Shown in pieces: positions 54,701 through 63,960 of a stretch of 64,000 nt of DNA. The DNA comes from Ligula intestinalis (Eukaryota; Platyhelminthes; Cestoda; Diphyllobothriidea; Diphyllobothriidae): positions 13,693,249 to 13,757,248 of the forward strand of contig JAYGXS010000006.1 of assembly GCA_036362985.1 (NCBI GenBank), written 5' to 3'. Position 1 is the first letter of the stretch. Every line of letters begins with the position of its first letter. A program made the translations under genes and the position numbers. Below the pieces are notes generated by a model that saw only the letters and a list, made by a program, of their open reading frames with translations, made no database searches and was not told where the DNA came from.

Positions 54701-57700
54701 TAGGCTAATATTTCCTGTTCATGTCTTATTTACAAGCTACTTTGGAAGGTTCTTTCAAGTTCCACTTAGTCTCTTAAGAGCATACAGTCAAAATGATGGA
54801 GCTCAGTGATTGCAAAAAACCATGATAAAATCATTTTGATAACTCATTCAAACCTGCCATGATGCCTATAAATAATAACATGTGAGTACGTCAAGTAATG
54901 CCCAAATGTGATTTCTTTTCCCCAAGACAAAGAAAACCGATCACCGACATGATGAAAAACAGTGATCCAAATGGAATCGAGTTGATGAATCTGTTCCTGC
55001 AATTTAATCCACATAAACGTATAACAGTGGAAGAAGCATTGCGACACGTCTACGTCAAACGGTAAACTGGCGGTTATATTATATAAATGAGAGTAGAGTG
55101 CTTCGTAAAACGTTTTTTTTCAATTGCTTTTGTAAACATGTGTCCTTATTTGTATGTGAAACGAATCCCGATGAAGTTGGATATCATGGGTAACAGGACA
55201 TGGCCTATCATATCCCGATTATTTACTGCACACATTATAAGCGAATTTGTTCCCCAGTTTTTCTTGATGGTTTGATTGGTGTTTCACTAGTTCACTTCCA
55301 TGAAAGTTTTGATGTAGTTTTATGTCGTGTGGACTTTTCTCCCCACGTCCGACTAATATTGGTGGCTGTTTTAAAGCAGGATGACCGAGTTTGAATTCAC
55401 ACAAGAAAAGTATATCCATCTAATTGTTTCGTTTTCTCTACTAATACTTTAAACGCTTCACAAGTTTACTTCCAAATGAGAAAATTCAAGATCCAGGCAT
55501 TTGTATGGACGAGGAAGAAGGCTGTTGAGCACCAGATCAATTACTTTATTGTTCTGAGCTTTCGAACTCTTACATGAGTCCACCTGACCTCTGAAGATAA
55601 ACTCCTGTACGAGTTCGAAGGCTCAGAACAATAAATCAATTGATCTGGTGCTCGACAGGCCTTTTTTAAAGTTTACTTCGAAAAAAATAACGGAAAACCC
55701 TGTTAAGTTTACATAGCAATTACTTAGCATGCAAACTTTTGTATAAAACACTGACTGTAATTTTGGAAAATGCAGATAATAGCTACAAATTATCTTCGTT
55801 TTTCAGTGAAAATCTGGCGAAGATTAGATCTTTGCGCAGTAGCCAGCTCAACACGAAATCTCATTTAGTCATTGCCCACCATAATCGTTCGCATTGTCTG
55901 AGAAAATTGAAGCCGCAAGTCAATTGATTTGCATAGACGTTTACTAGGGTCACGGAGGCTCCCTGTGTAACTGTCAAGCATGATTTCTCGATTTTGATAG
56001 AAACAATACGGATTTGGAGGGGGATATTTAGCCCTTATTACCTGTACCGTTTCTGTACTTGATTGGCATTTAAAATCAGAACATTTGCGCGTTTTTTTCT
56101 TTCTTATTTCTCTATCGGATATTCAAAGTCGTATCTTCCAAACATTCAACAGCTTTTTCACGTGAAATGCGAGGTTTTTATTCAGTTGACATAGCATCTG
56201 ACTAGAGCCGTTTTCAAAAATTTTTTGCAACAACAAAGGCAGCTCAGTATAGCAACGAAGCCGGATTTTTATCTATATCTATCATGTTGCAGATTTCACA
56301 ATCCCGTTGAAGAGATTCGTGTATCTCGACCTGTTCTTCCACCAGTCAGTGACAACGTGCAGTTATCCGTCTCTGAATATCGAAATCGGCTTTATCAGGT
56401 AAATTTTGGGACATTCATATTCGACTGCTGTTCTTGTGCTGAGTATGAGAACGAAACTTTTGTCGTCGTATGTCTTCATGAGAGCATAAAGATGTCGCTC
56501 ATTGTCTATCATCTTTTATTTCTTGCAAATTTAGCTGGGGAATTAACAAACTTTACACACAGTGTATCATCCTTGTGTGCACAAATTAATCCAAGGGTTT
56601 AATAAATACCCCATATGTGAATAGAAAGTTAACTTTATTTTTAAAAGATTGGAATTTACAGTTTAATTCGTGAGGCAGCATATCGTTTTTAACTCATTTA
56701 CACAAACGAATGTGGGACAAATATTTTTAAATTTCGGAAGCATGCTTGTTTAGAAAATAGTTGTGATTCAGAAATAACAAATCATGAAGTAAATAGCAGA
56801 CCTTACAAAGGGAATTATTCTGCGCAAATATTCGGGGTCCAGATATAATTTCGCTTTCGTCATCCCCAGAAGATGAAGAAGAAGAGGGGGAAAGTTCTTG
56901 AACCAAATGCTATTTATACTGACGTTTCGAAAACATGCTCATTCCCATTGTCAGAGCGTACTGCTTGCTCTTCCACCGGCCTCAAAGTGACGCATCTTAT
57001 CCCTTGCCTTGTGTTATAACCGTGTCTCATACACGCCCGTCGATCCATTGTACCGATCGATTGCTGGTGATAGTTTGAATCATTGTTTACTTTGCGGGCG
57101 CCTAAGAAAGAATGCGTTCCACGTCGGTTGTGTAACTCCCGTCCAGCATATATTCTTTTGCCCGCCCGATTGCTCCGTTCTGAACGGATGTGAGCTGCCG
57201 CCAGCAGATCATACCCAACCCCAAAGGTGCTCCATATATTGGTGCCCTGCTCGTGGTTAGTTCAAAGTTAGGCAGTTCCTTAGTTCGAAGTCCAACGCTC
57301 TAACCACTGCCCCACCAGCCCGTTGTCTTGCCAGTTTTGGATTGCGGGTTTGACCCTCAAACATGGCACAACTTGGGATCGAGTATGACCAGCTGGCGAT
57401 GGCTAGTGAGCAAGAAATAGCCATCCTAGTTTCCCTTGCCTTTGTTGGTAATGTTCTTCTGCCTATACAATTATCCGCCTTCAGGCGTGGTCTCAAAGGC
57501 ACCAACAGGAACGAGTGGATCTAGCAACTGATTGGTATGCGTCTATCTGCCATTATATATATATATATATATAGATTCACCTTAATCGTCCCGGAAGAGG
57601 AAGTAGAAGTAGGGGGCAAGTATTTGGACCAAGCTCTATTCAGGCTGACGTTTCAAAAACCTAGTTTCTAGCGTCAGACCGTGCTGCTTACGCTTCTGCT

Positions 57701-60700
57701 GGCCTCAAATGAATACGCCTCGCCGCCGACCTCGTGTTGCAACCGTGCTTGATGCAAGCGCGTCGATCGATTCCACCGAGCAATTGCTGGTGCTCGTTTG
57801 AATCCTTCTTGCCACGACAGTCACGCAACTCCCGATCGTTGCCACCTTTTTCCTGTTTTGTCCGAAGTCCACATATATTATCGCGTTCATCAACTCCCGA
57901 AGAAGAGTATTGCGGTTGCCAGGCCCGGTGGTTTTCATTTAGTCTGAGTTGCCACTTGCCTCGTATTCTAGCCCTACTGTATATACTAACTCTGACTGGC
58001 CCATTCGCTGCTGACTACCTCTGAACTTTTCGAGGCTATCCGTGGGCTCAATTGTGTGACCCTGCATGTGGGAAAGTCCACATGCCTGTTGGCCACACTC
58101 ACGTCAGTCGGGGGCCGATCAATCGTTGCTATTCGTTCGAATTGCTTCCCGTTTCGCGGATATTTATTTGAGGCAGTGTTGAGTGTTGACCACGGGAGTC
58201 CTGGCCGCCACGTCTCTTCCTTATGAGCGTCGGCTCTTTGTTACTCATGCACGCTTTCGTTACTGGTCCTTTCGGAATTGATCCAAGCTTTCAACGTAGC
58301 GCCTCGTAGGCAGGATGCAGGTCCGTAGCTCAGTCAAGTATGCCAGTCGGACCCAACTTTTGAGCACCAGTCTGGCCATATTTTATGGTGGCTCTGCCGA
58401 TCCTCTGATCAAAGACGAAACCACAGTTGGGCCGTTATATATAACCATAGACCAAAGGCAGTTTGTCCTTACGGTTAAATAATTTGGGTTCTTGCAGTCA
58501 CACGGCATTTTATGAAGTCCAAAGACCTGCTGCCAGTAACTGGACAATCAGCAGTAGTCTATGGCACACCGTTCCGGGATTGCGATAAGAGGTATATTTG
58601 TGAAACGAGCAAACGCTTGGGTTTAAGATATAAGAACATCAACTTGTAACCAGCCGTATTGACAAGCTTTTTGTGTTATATGATCCCGTGCAACAGCTGA
58701 AACATGGTTTAGTTTTTGAGAAAGTGAGAATGATTGGCAGAGTTACTGAAAGTATGGCCAGATAGGTGCTAAAAATTGATACTCGACTGACACACTTGAC
58801 CGAGCTACTGACCTGCACACTACCTACGAGGCAATTCAAAGAAGACACGGATTCATTCGGATAGAAACAGTAAGGTAAGCGAGCATTAAGAAACAAGACC
58901 AGACGCTCACAGGAAAAAAGGATTACCGGTCGGGTCTACTGTGACCAAAATCCAACAATGCCTCACGGATGTCTCCGCGAAACGGAAAGCAATTCAAGCC
59001 AACAGCAACGATGGATTAAATATTTAGGTGAAATAAGTATATGGTTCTTCTAGGTACAACCTTGGATTAAGATGTTTTTCGTAACAGTTAAACTTAGAAA
59101 AAAACACTGCTTTTTCTGGGGATGACATAGATTTCTGCTCAGGCGAAATAAAGTAGTGAATGTAACTACTGCAGCTCTTGACATGAATCAATTTTTCTAC
59201 CTGCCATTATTGTGAATTAAAATGCATACCTCTGCCACCAGGTGCCCTTTACAGTCTATCCTTTTTATGTGCTTTAAAATGCTCATTCAGAATAAAATTA
59301 GACATAACATGTTGGCACTAGTCTGACGTTTCTATTTGTACACTGATTTTCCTCTTGCTTAAAATGCATACTTTTCCTCCAACGCCACTTCTAGTTGATT
59401 GGTGAAAAAATATCTGAAAAGTCACGCAGGTCAAAGCAATCGCGGACGCCTTCTTTCGATAATGTACCCCAAAAAACGGACTCCTTTAAACGCCCGACTG
59501 CTAACGTCGGCGCGGAAATGACCAAACCTGTGGCTGCACAGCTAGCCGCACGTCTAGACGGCACAGATCAGCCCATCACCCCGTCTTCTCCAACGGCAGA
59601 AAAGAAAAGGTGGCTTCCGTTTTTAATTTATCTTTTCGTGCAGTCATGGTCTGGATGAGGGGAGTTACCCATCCAAGTTGTTTAAACATTCCAACTTAAG
59701 GCGGACATGGCTGGACACCTTAGGCAATTCTTTTAGTTTCTCTTTGTGCAATGTATTCATACTATTAAGGAAAATCACTCGTTTTCAAAAGATAATAGAT
59801 CACAACAAAAAGGAGTTTGGGGTCTTACTAAAATTGTAAACTGGATCTGTGTAAAAAGTACGAGAGGGGCAGGAAATGTCTAGAGATTGTGATCTGCGCA
59901 GAGGACTGGGTTTTTTAATTTGGCGGCTGCCACTTCTATGTTGTTAAAGTGACGTCGAGCAGCAATACGACACCCGCTAGATCACTTAAGGCCTTAATGA
60001 GCTTTCATTAAGTGTGCGGTAGGAACAAAATGTTCCTTGGTGAATCCAAACAAACTGGAATGCATTCTTCGATTTCCTTGAATAGGCATCGGGAATTTTG
60101 TCTGTCTATCTGTCTGTTCCGTACCTGACTCCACTAAAAGAGATAAAATCAAGATAAAAAACTAAAGCCTTCTCTGGTGATGTAGGTTTGAATTCCACCG
60201 AGGCCGCTAATTTTTCCCAATTGGGTCATTTTAATTGCTTTATGGATCGTCTAAAATTTAATTAGACGCGCAGATATCTGGGGATGGCGACTGAAACAAT
60301 TGCATGGTTTCGGTTATGCCATAGGTCACGGACTACAAATAAGTGTAAGATACAAAAATTATTAGACTTACAGCGAAGCTAGCATAGGCGTTCACAAGGC
60401 CGCTGCTAAAGTTAGGTGCTTTGGCATATTTTTTGTATGCACCGCACCAAAGACGTGCTTTTTCCGTTTATTGGTTGATTTTTTCCAGTGGCCCATTTTG
60501 ATAACCCTTTTATCGATTTTCCTTGTAACATCTTTCGTCTGAATCATGTTACCTTTTCAGAATGCACCATTTTACTGCATTGATGCCTATAGCGCGTCTG
60601 TTGGTCCATCGACCAACAAAACCGGTTGCGCTTATAAGTGAAAACTATCGAAAATTCACCCCCAGCTTTCCTAAAAAAACAAATTAGGTGTTATTCGTAT

Positions 60701-61420
60701 CAATTGTGGATGCAATACATGCATGAAACGCCAGTTCTGGTGACAAACTGGATAATAAGCCACAATGACTAATCTCACCTAAAATTGGGAGGAACAAAAA
60801 ACGCTGATCGTCGATTTGTCTAACCATTTCACATATCGACTAATCCAACTGTAACTGGAGATTTTAAGGGCCATTTGAAGTCATCGCTCGGTATTTTGCG
60901 AACCGACTGAATTACACAGCATTGTTCATAGAGCCCCTTTCCTGATAAATGTCTAGAATACGAAATTGACTGTGTGGGTTGATCTCCTATCGATCAAGGA
61001 ACTAGCACGTATATTGCCTGATGTGTGACTCACCTTGGATGATAACTTTGTGTCATATCAGTAACTGTGTTTCCTTTAATTTACGGCTGATTTTATTGGA
61101 ATCGGCAAGTGATACAAGTTATGACTTCCTGACGGTTTCGGTAAAACCTGTCTGGACTCTTATACATCACACTAAACTATTATTGGCCCATTATGGATCC
61201 AACTAAAACATTGCAATTTTTCAGCGACTGGTTAGTGTCTTCGCAAACCGTTGAGGTATCTGTGGACAGAGCGACCATGCAGAATACTGCCGTCCATTCG
61301 CATATCGACGGGAATCGCGAGAAGTCTCTGCATCGCAAAAATTCTCATCCACAACATCATAACAGCGTAAAACACCTTCCCTCAGCAACAAGCGATTACT
61401 TCTCAGGTCAATCTAGAGAC
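39695..61420 (+). CDS. MAPK15: MAPK15 (ERK7/8)-like protein kinase, ten exons, 3' end not found
   Basis: Join of 39695-39778, 40341-40439, 40475-40595, 40633-40763, 44970-45315, 48847-48904, 54927-55061, 56293-56398, 59395-59609 and 61225-61420: 497 codons with no stop and consistent phases. An atypical MAP kinase; in animals MAPK15 autophosphorylates its TEY motif and acts in ciliogenesis and autophagy. Motifs: IGKGAYG (25-31), VALKK with the ATP lysine (K48), HRDLK (141-145), KLCDFG (158-163), TEY (195-197), then ATRWYRAPE. The post-kinase segment [14 protein letters not shown] is characteristic of MAPK15 and separates it from ERK1/2 and p38. The C-terminal tail is low-complexity, as in the family. 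All catalytic residues are intact. Confidence 0.9.
40341..40439 (+). CDS. MAPK15: MAPK15 exon 2
   Basis: 33 codons, starting AYGIVWKA and ending RNKTDAQ, with the ATP-anchoring Lys in VALKK. Acceptor tttgtttag, donor gtatgt. The intron after it is only 35 nt. Confidence 0.9.
40475..40595 (+). CDS. MAPK15: MAPK15 exon 3
   Basis: Encodes [19 protein letters not shown] through YLVFEFM, including the conserved helix-C glutamate in FREI. Phase 1 at its end, followed by a 37-nt intron (40596-40632). Confidence 0.9.
40633..40763 (+). CDS. MAPK15: MAPK15 exon 4
   Basis: Encodes [11 protein letters not shown] through [12 protein letters not shown] and ends at the catalytic-loop lysine with donor gtaacc. 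Carries the catalytic Asp of HRD. A 4.2-kb intron follows. Confidence 0.92.
40764..44275. other. MAPK15 intron 4, AT-rich, no gene seen
   Basis: No ORF or repeat copy in this stretch could be matched to the families described elsewhere. Near 43350-43385 there is a short AGCCGAAAGCTCAG-type motif reminiscent of the foldback at 55521-55660, too short to call. Confidence 0.45.
44276..44655 (-). mobile_element. Mariner-type deletion derivative with TIRs and TA duplication
   Basis: 380 bp flanked on both sides by TA (44274-44275 and 44656-44657), the mariner target duplication. The inverted ends CAGCGTGTCATAAAAATGT and, reversed, CAAGGTGTCCCGAAAAATGT match at most positions. The - strand inside encodes [20 protein letters not shown] and, after one stop, [12 protein letters not shown], which resembles the C-terminus of mariner transposases. 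The DDE catalytic part is missing. It is therefore a non-autonomous remnant in MAPK15 intron 4. Confidence 0.75.
44970..45315 (+). CDS. MAPK15: MAPK15 exon 5 (activation segment)
   Basis: Encodes PSNVLL, the DFG magnesium site, a long Gly/Asn/Asp-rich loop, the TEY dual phosphorylation motif, ATRWYRAPE and the helix-F block [15 protein letters not shown], ending KPTKEG. More GC-rich than the introns on both sides. Donor gtaaga, phase 1. Confidence 0.95.
45316..48846. other. MAPK15 intron 5, possible retroelement relic at 46.4-47.2 kb
   Basis: Mostly AT-rich with no called gene. The section 46440-47130 has longer frames on both strands and more balanced composition than its surroundings, which suggests a decayed element. 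A + strand stretch near 46990-47060 is weakly reminiscent of BEL/Pao pol, but not enough for a call. Confidence 0.35.
48847..48904 (+). CDS. MAPK15: MAPK15 exon 6 (58 nt)
   Basis: Small exon encoding [19 protein letters not shown], the MAP-kinase insert-like segment after helix G. Acceptor cctttcag-type (cccctttcag), donor gtgaga. Phases 1 in and 2 out match both neighbours exactly, which supports such a short exon. Confidence 0.8.
49352..49585 (+). repeat. tRNA-derived SINE, copy 1
   Basis: A tRNA-like head (AGCAATGACTGGGAGCGCTGG as A-box region, GGGGTCTAACCTC as degenerate B box) is followed by a body containing CTTTGTCGGTAATGTTGGGC and TATTAGCTGCGGTGG. The same body follows a tRNA-like head at 49640-49890 and recurs at 50757 and 57430. 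Confidence 0.6.
49640..49890 (+). repeat. tRNA-derived SINE, copy 2
   Basis: A box-like TGGCTCAATGATCACGG and B box CGAGTTCGAGGC are separated by about 35 nt. The body then contains GATGACAGCTTATAAGCTGG and TGTTGACAGTAATGTAATTC, with TAGCCGCGGTGCGACT, aligned with copy 1. The two copies sit head to tail. Confidence 0.62.
50346..50545 (+). repeat. Dispersed repeat, inverted partner of 52222-52430
   Basis: About 200 bp that recurs in inverted orientation 1.7 kb downstream. Both copies encode the same short peptide series, [17 protein letters not shown] followed by an acidic SD.ES.TDF segment, on the matching strand. The family is unnamed and probably mobile-element derived. Confidence 0.65.
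50740..50930 (+). repeat. SINE body with TA-rich tail, copy 3
   Basis: CCTTTGTCAGTAATTTGATTC, then ATAATTAGCCGCCTTGCGGTG, matches the body of the SINE copies at 49352, 49640 and 57340. It ends in GATTGGTACACGCCTATCTAC followed by a TATAT-rich tail. A second such 3' end lies at 51031-51115. Confidence 0.6.
52222..52693 (-). repeat. Dispersed repeat with 155-codon frame, inverted partner of 50346
   Basis: The - strand from 52430 to 52222 matches 50346-50545. The frame extends upstream to 52693 with about 90 further codons (for example [19 protein letters not shown]) that I do not recognise. This larger copy may be part of a transposon gene, but no catalytic motif is visible. Confidence 0.5.
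54046..54601. mobile_element. Foldback/MITE-like element with about 150-bp inverted arms
   Basis: The left arm (54046-54194) and right arm (54444-54601) are inverted copies with long identical stretches such as GACGTATAAGCGAATAAAAA and GATGCAACCAG. The 250-bp centre has no coding capacity. Located in MAPK15 intron 6, 330 bp upstream of exon 7. Ends and target duplication were not resolved. Confidence 0.72.
54927..55061 (+). CDS. MAPK15: MAPK15 exon 7
   Basis: Encodes PITDMMKN through [22 protein letters not shown], the conserved C-lobe end with the RIT motif and HVYVKR. Acceptor ttttccccaag, donor gtaaac. Confidence 0.9.
55521..55660. repeat. Compact hairpin repeat, 58-bp arms
   Basis: The left arm 55521-55578 and right arm 55603-55660 are inverted copies with few mismatches (GAGCACCAGATCAATT and TTATTGTTCTGAGC on the left, their complements on the right), separated by about 24 nt. 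Lies in MAPK15 intron 7. A transcript across it would fold into a long stem. Confidence 0.78.
56293..56398 (+). CDS. MAPK15: MAPK15 exon 8
   Basis: Encodes FHNPVEEI through [14 protein letters not shown], the post-kinase block shared with other MAPK15 proteins and absent from ERK1/2. Acceptor catgttgcag, donor gtaaat, ending in phase 0. Confidence 0.88.
56852..57145 (+). repeat. Dispersed repeat, copy 1 of a direct pair
   Basis: Matches 57580-57840 in the same orientation. Shared landmarks are GAAGAAGAGGGGGAAAGTTC/GTAGAAGTAGGGGGCAAGTA, CTGACGTTTCGAAAAC/CTGACGTTTCAAAAAC and TCGATTGCTGGTG/GCAATTGCTGGTG. Confidence 0.65.
57272..57324 (-). other. tRNA-like 5' half, relic
   Basis: On the - strand, TGGGGCAGTGGTTAGAGCG is a near-perfect polymerase III A box with a tRNA D-arm, followed by a GTTGGACTTCGAAC anticodon-arm-like stretch. 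No proper T-arm follows. It lies head to head with the + strand SINE at 57340-57575. Confidence 0.5.
57340..57575 (+). repeat. SINE copy 4 with (TA)n tail
   Basis: B-box-like GCGGGTTTGACCCTC, then a body with CCTTTGTTGGTAATGTTC and CAATTATCCGCCTTCAGGCG, then GATTGGTATGCGTCTATCTGC and a (TA)n run at about 57552-57573. The same order as the other three copies. Confidence 0.65.
57580..58440 (+). repeat. Dispersed repeat, copy 2 of the pair, extended
   Basis: The first 260 bp matches 56852-57145. The later part (57990-58430) matches 24600-24980 outside the gene. The unit is therefore at least 850 bp long in this copy. No coding potential was recognised. Confidence 0.6.
58441..59394. other. Rest of MAPK15 intron 8, nothing recognised
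   Basis: AT-rich, no supportable ORF, no repeat partner found in the window. Confidence 0.4.
59395..59609 (+). CDS. MAPK15: MAPK15 exon 9 (C-terminal tail)
   Basis: Begins [14 protein letters not shown] directly after YQ of exon 8, as the family does after its LYQ motif, then a Ser/Thr/Pro-rich tail including AAQLAARL. The donor AAAG/gtggct is weak. The alternative is read-through to a stop at 59658 with a hydrophobic end, which is less likely because the spliced form gives a perfect phase match to exon 10. Confidence 0.7.
59610..61224. other. MAPK15 intron 9, nothing recognised
   Basis: AT-rich sequence without recognised repeats or exons. The alternative exon 9 end at 59658 would lie in this interval. 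Confidence 0.4.
61225..61420 (+). CDS. MAPK15: MAPK15 exon 10 (C-terminal tail, last one found)
   Basis: Acceptor gcaatttttcag and donor GAC/gtgagt are both strong. Encodes a polar, His/Ser-rich tail with no domain, ending SGQSRD. The phase fits exon 9. The good donor implies at least one further exon, either in 61421-64000 or beyond the window. Confidence 0.62.
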
Positions 61421-63960
61421 GTGAGTGCAATGTGGAGTGAGAAAGAAGCAAGTCAAAAGGAAGATTTAAGTGTAAGACTGCGTCATGCTTGCCAACCTGC
61501 ACCCTGTTCTTTTTATAGTATTCTCTTTCAAACCACAAAGTTTTTCAACGACCGATGAGGCCACGTCAGCGTCAACCGAAGCGCACCAATAGCAGACTGT
61601 CTATTCGCTCAGTCAACGATCATGCCAACATTTACCCAATCGCCAGGCGGTCTTTCTCCCATGGGCCTCATACCCGACTACCTTGAGATGTCTTGTTGCC
61701 AAATTTGCGTATTTAATGTCCAGCCCTATATAATCGCTTGCTGATTTTTGAAACTTTGGGTATATCATCAGGTTCTTGATGTAAAGAGGGAAGACAGCTT
61801 CAAGTGGAGCAATCTATTTTTATTTTCATCACGGCTCTACAACAAAAATAAATATGTAGTAAAGTTACTTTCAGTCTACTTATGTCTTTTCTCTGACTTT
61901 ACTAAGAGAAAACAGACAAATGGCTGTGAATATGCAAGTCCAGGTTCTTACTGCAAAGAAGCTGAAGACGCGATCACTGGGGCAGGACTTTCATTTGTCT
62001 GATTTTTCGGCCTTGTAGAAGGGGACGCCTTCAGAGGCCATAAGGGAGCAGCAAAAATGGTGAAATCTCAGACAAAGAAAGGTTCTGCCCCAGTGATTGC
62101 GACCTCATCTTCTTTGAAAGAGACTAGTGTATGCCTGAGGCAGCGTTCGCTCGCGAATCCGTCCAAATGCCTTAATTTGGCCTGCCTCCATACTCAATAT
62201 GAACGGGAACTTCTAATTATGTTAGTGGTGTAAATAAATTAAGACAGTACGAAAAGTAGAATTCTAAGAATAACGAGACGAGTAATTGTGCATTTTTCGA
62301 GGCGATGGAGAAGTCTGTCCTTGTCAAAAGTTAGCAGAAACCAGTCTACGTACAATAAGGATTTACCTCAGTTGTCTTCGTGGTATGTATTTATCTGTTT
62401 CAACATCTGCCTTTTGTGAGTTACTTCAAGCGCCCTTTCTCTGCTTAACTTGTTTGCCGTCAGAAAGTAAATCCGATTACCCATTTTTTTGAAGCTCAAA
62501 ATTTGCAATCGATAAGCCAGGCAAGCTGTTTACATGTCAGTAGATTAATACATACGTCCAGATTAGTATTATTTTCCAATATGTTCGTCTGGTGCTCTAG
62601 AGCTCGCCTGCACGTGAGTGATTGCAAGTTTTACCAATAAATTAAATGTGAAATTCCAAACTGATGCTAATATAACTTCCTGCCAAAGTTTACGTGATAG
62701 CAGTGTTTGGTTATCTTCAATTGTCATAAAATTACAAAGTTAAAACTTTGCCACCAAATTTAACAACAAATTTGGTTGCTTAAAAGAATGCAAAAATTGG
62801 GGCTACAGTCGAGTTTTTATATAAATAAGTGCGAGAAATGTGGAAAAGGCGGTGCACAAATTTGGTTCGGGATTTTAAGAGAAACTGATCGGTTTTTTCG
62901 AATTCTTTGGGTTCTGGCCTTCTGTAAATAAGTAGAATTAGTTGAACGGAAAATGCTTCAGGAGGTATCTACAGGGACACAAATATAAAATTTTGTAAAA
63001 CAGATTGAATTTCACGCATTCGTTTCTCCTGAGCCATAAGATAACGCAAAATTATTTTGTGTTTAGTTAGATCTACGACTATTGTAGAAGTCGCTATTGT
63101 ATTGTTTTGTTTGCAGGGTCTCATTGCTCCTATTCTTCTTATTTCTCGCAAAACATTAAAAATCTAATCTTAGCACGAATTCGCATGATTCCATTCGAAG
63201 AAGTGTCTTTCCTTTTGCATTAGACAAAAACTCGACCAATTTCAACGAGCTTCTTTCAAATCAGTGAGTCAGACGAACGGCAACGGAACTCTACGATTTT
63301 CAAGGTCGAAGAATCCATTGACGGCGAGAAAAATTGTGAGTTTTCCCCAGAATTGACGGGGATGAGTATGTCTCACGGACTAACACAAAATTAAATGCCA
63401 TCTATGAGATTTAGGCCTACAAAAATGTTTCTGATTATGCTTGTTTCCATAGAAAAGGCATGAATTTTCTACTTTTCCAAAGATTGGTTTCAGTTTCGGG
63501 CTAAAGTAGGGGTCGAGTTTGCTATCCTCCAGTGTTCAGACGCGCTTTTGAAATATTATAAATTTTTGTAGCTTTATCCGAATAAATAAATAAATACGAA
63601 CAACGGGAACAGTATTGTTAACTGCATGAATGCAGACATATACTCTTAATTTAAAACCTATTTGAAAATTTCAAATCTAAGCATTAAATTTTTACATGCA
63701 ACGCTTTTTATCAAGATATTTGTTCCTAAAACCTAATTATACCATACATGACAATTGATGAGCCAGCCTTAGGAGTTTTTTAACTGTCTGCTCTTCTTCC
63801 TCAGTTAAACTGCTGGCTCGTATAAACTGAGTGTGAGTTGATTACTTGAAAAAAGCGAGTAGTCGTCTGAAATTGTGTCAACGACTTCTTTGGAATGTTC
63901 GGCTATGCCGATGCATTTCTTAAATCCTATGTACCAAGAGCGAGTTCAAAGGCGTTTGCC
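61421..63960. other. Downstream of the last MAPK15 exon found; no further exon recognised
   Basis: Because exon 10 ends at a strong donor, a terminal exon should follow here or beyond 64000. None of the short frames shows family similarity, and tail exons of MAPK15 are poorly conserved. The hairpin at 61954-62116 is listed separately. Confidence 0.4.
61954..62116. repeat. Hairpin repeat, 55-bp arms
   Basis: The left arm 61954-62008 (contains GCGATCACTGGGGCAG and TTTGTCTGA) pairs with the right arm 62062-62116 (contains TCAGACAAAG and CTGCCCCAGTGATTGC), loop about 53 nt, with scattered mismatches. Confidence 0.72.

Noticed and set aside
57272..57324. Functional tRNA gene on the - strand
   Set aside because: The A box and D-arm are good, but the T-arm and acceptor pairing are missing.
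59610..59658. Terminal kinase exon ending at the stop at 59656-59658
   Set aside because: It would add a hydrophobic tail untypical of the family, whereas splicing at 59609 joins exon 10 in the correct phase.
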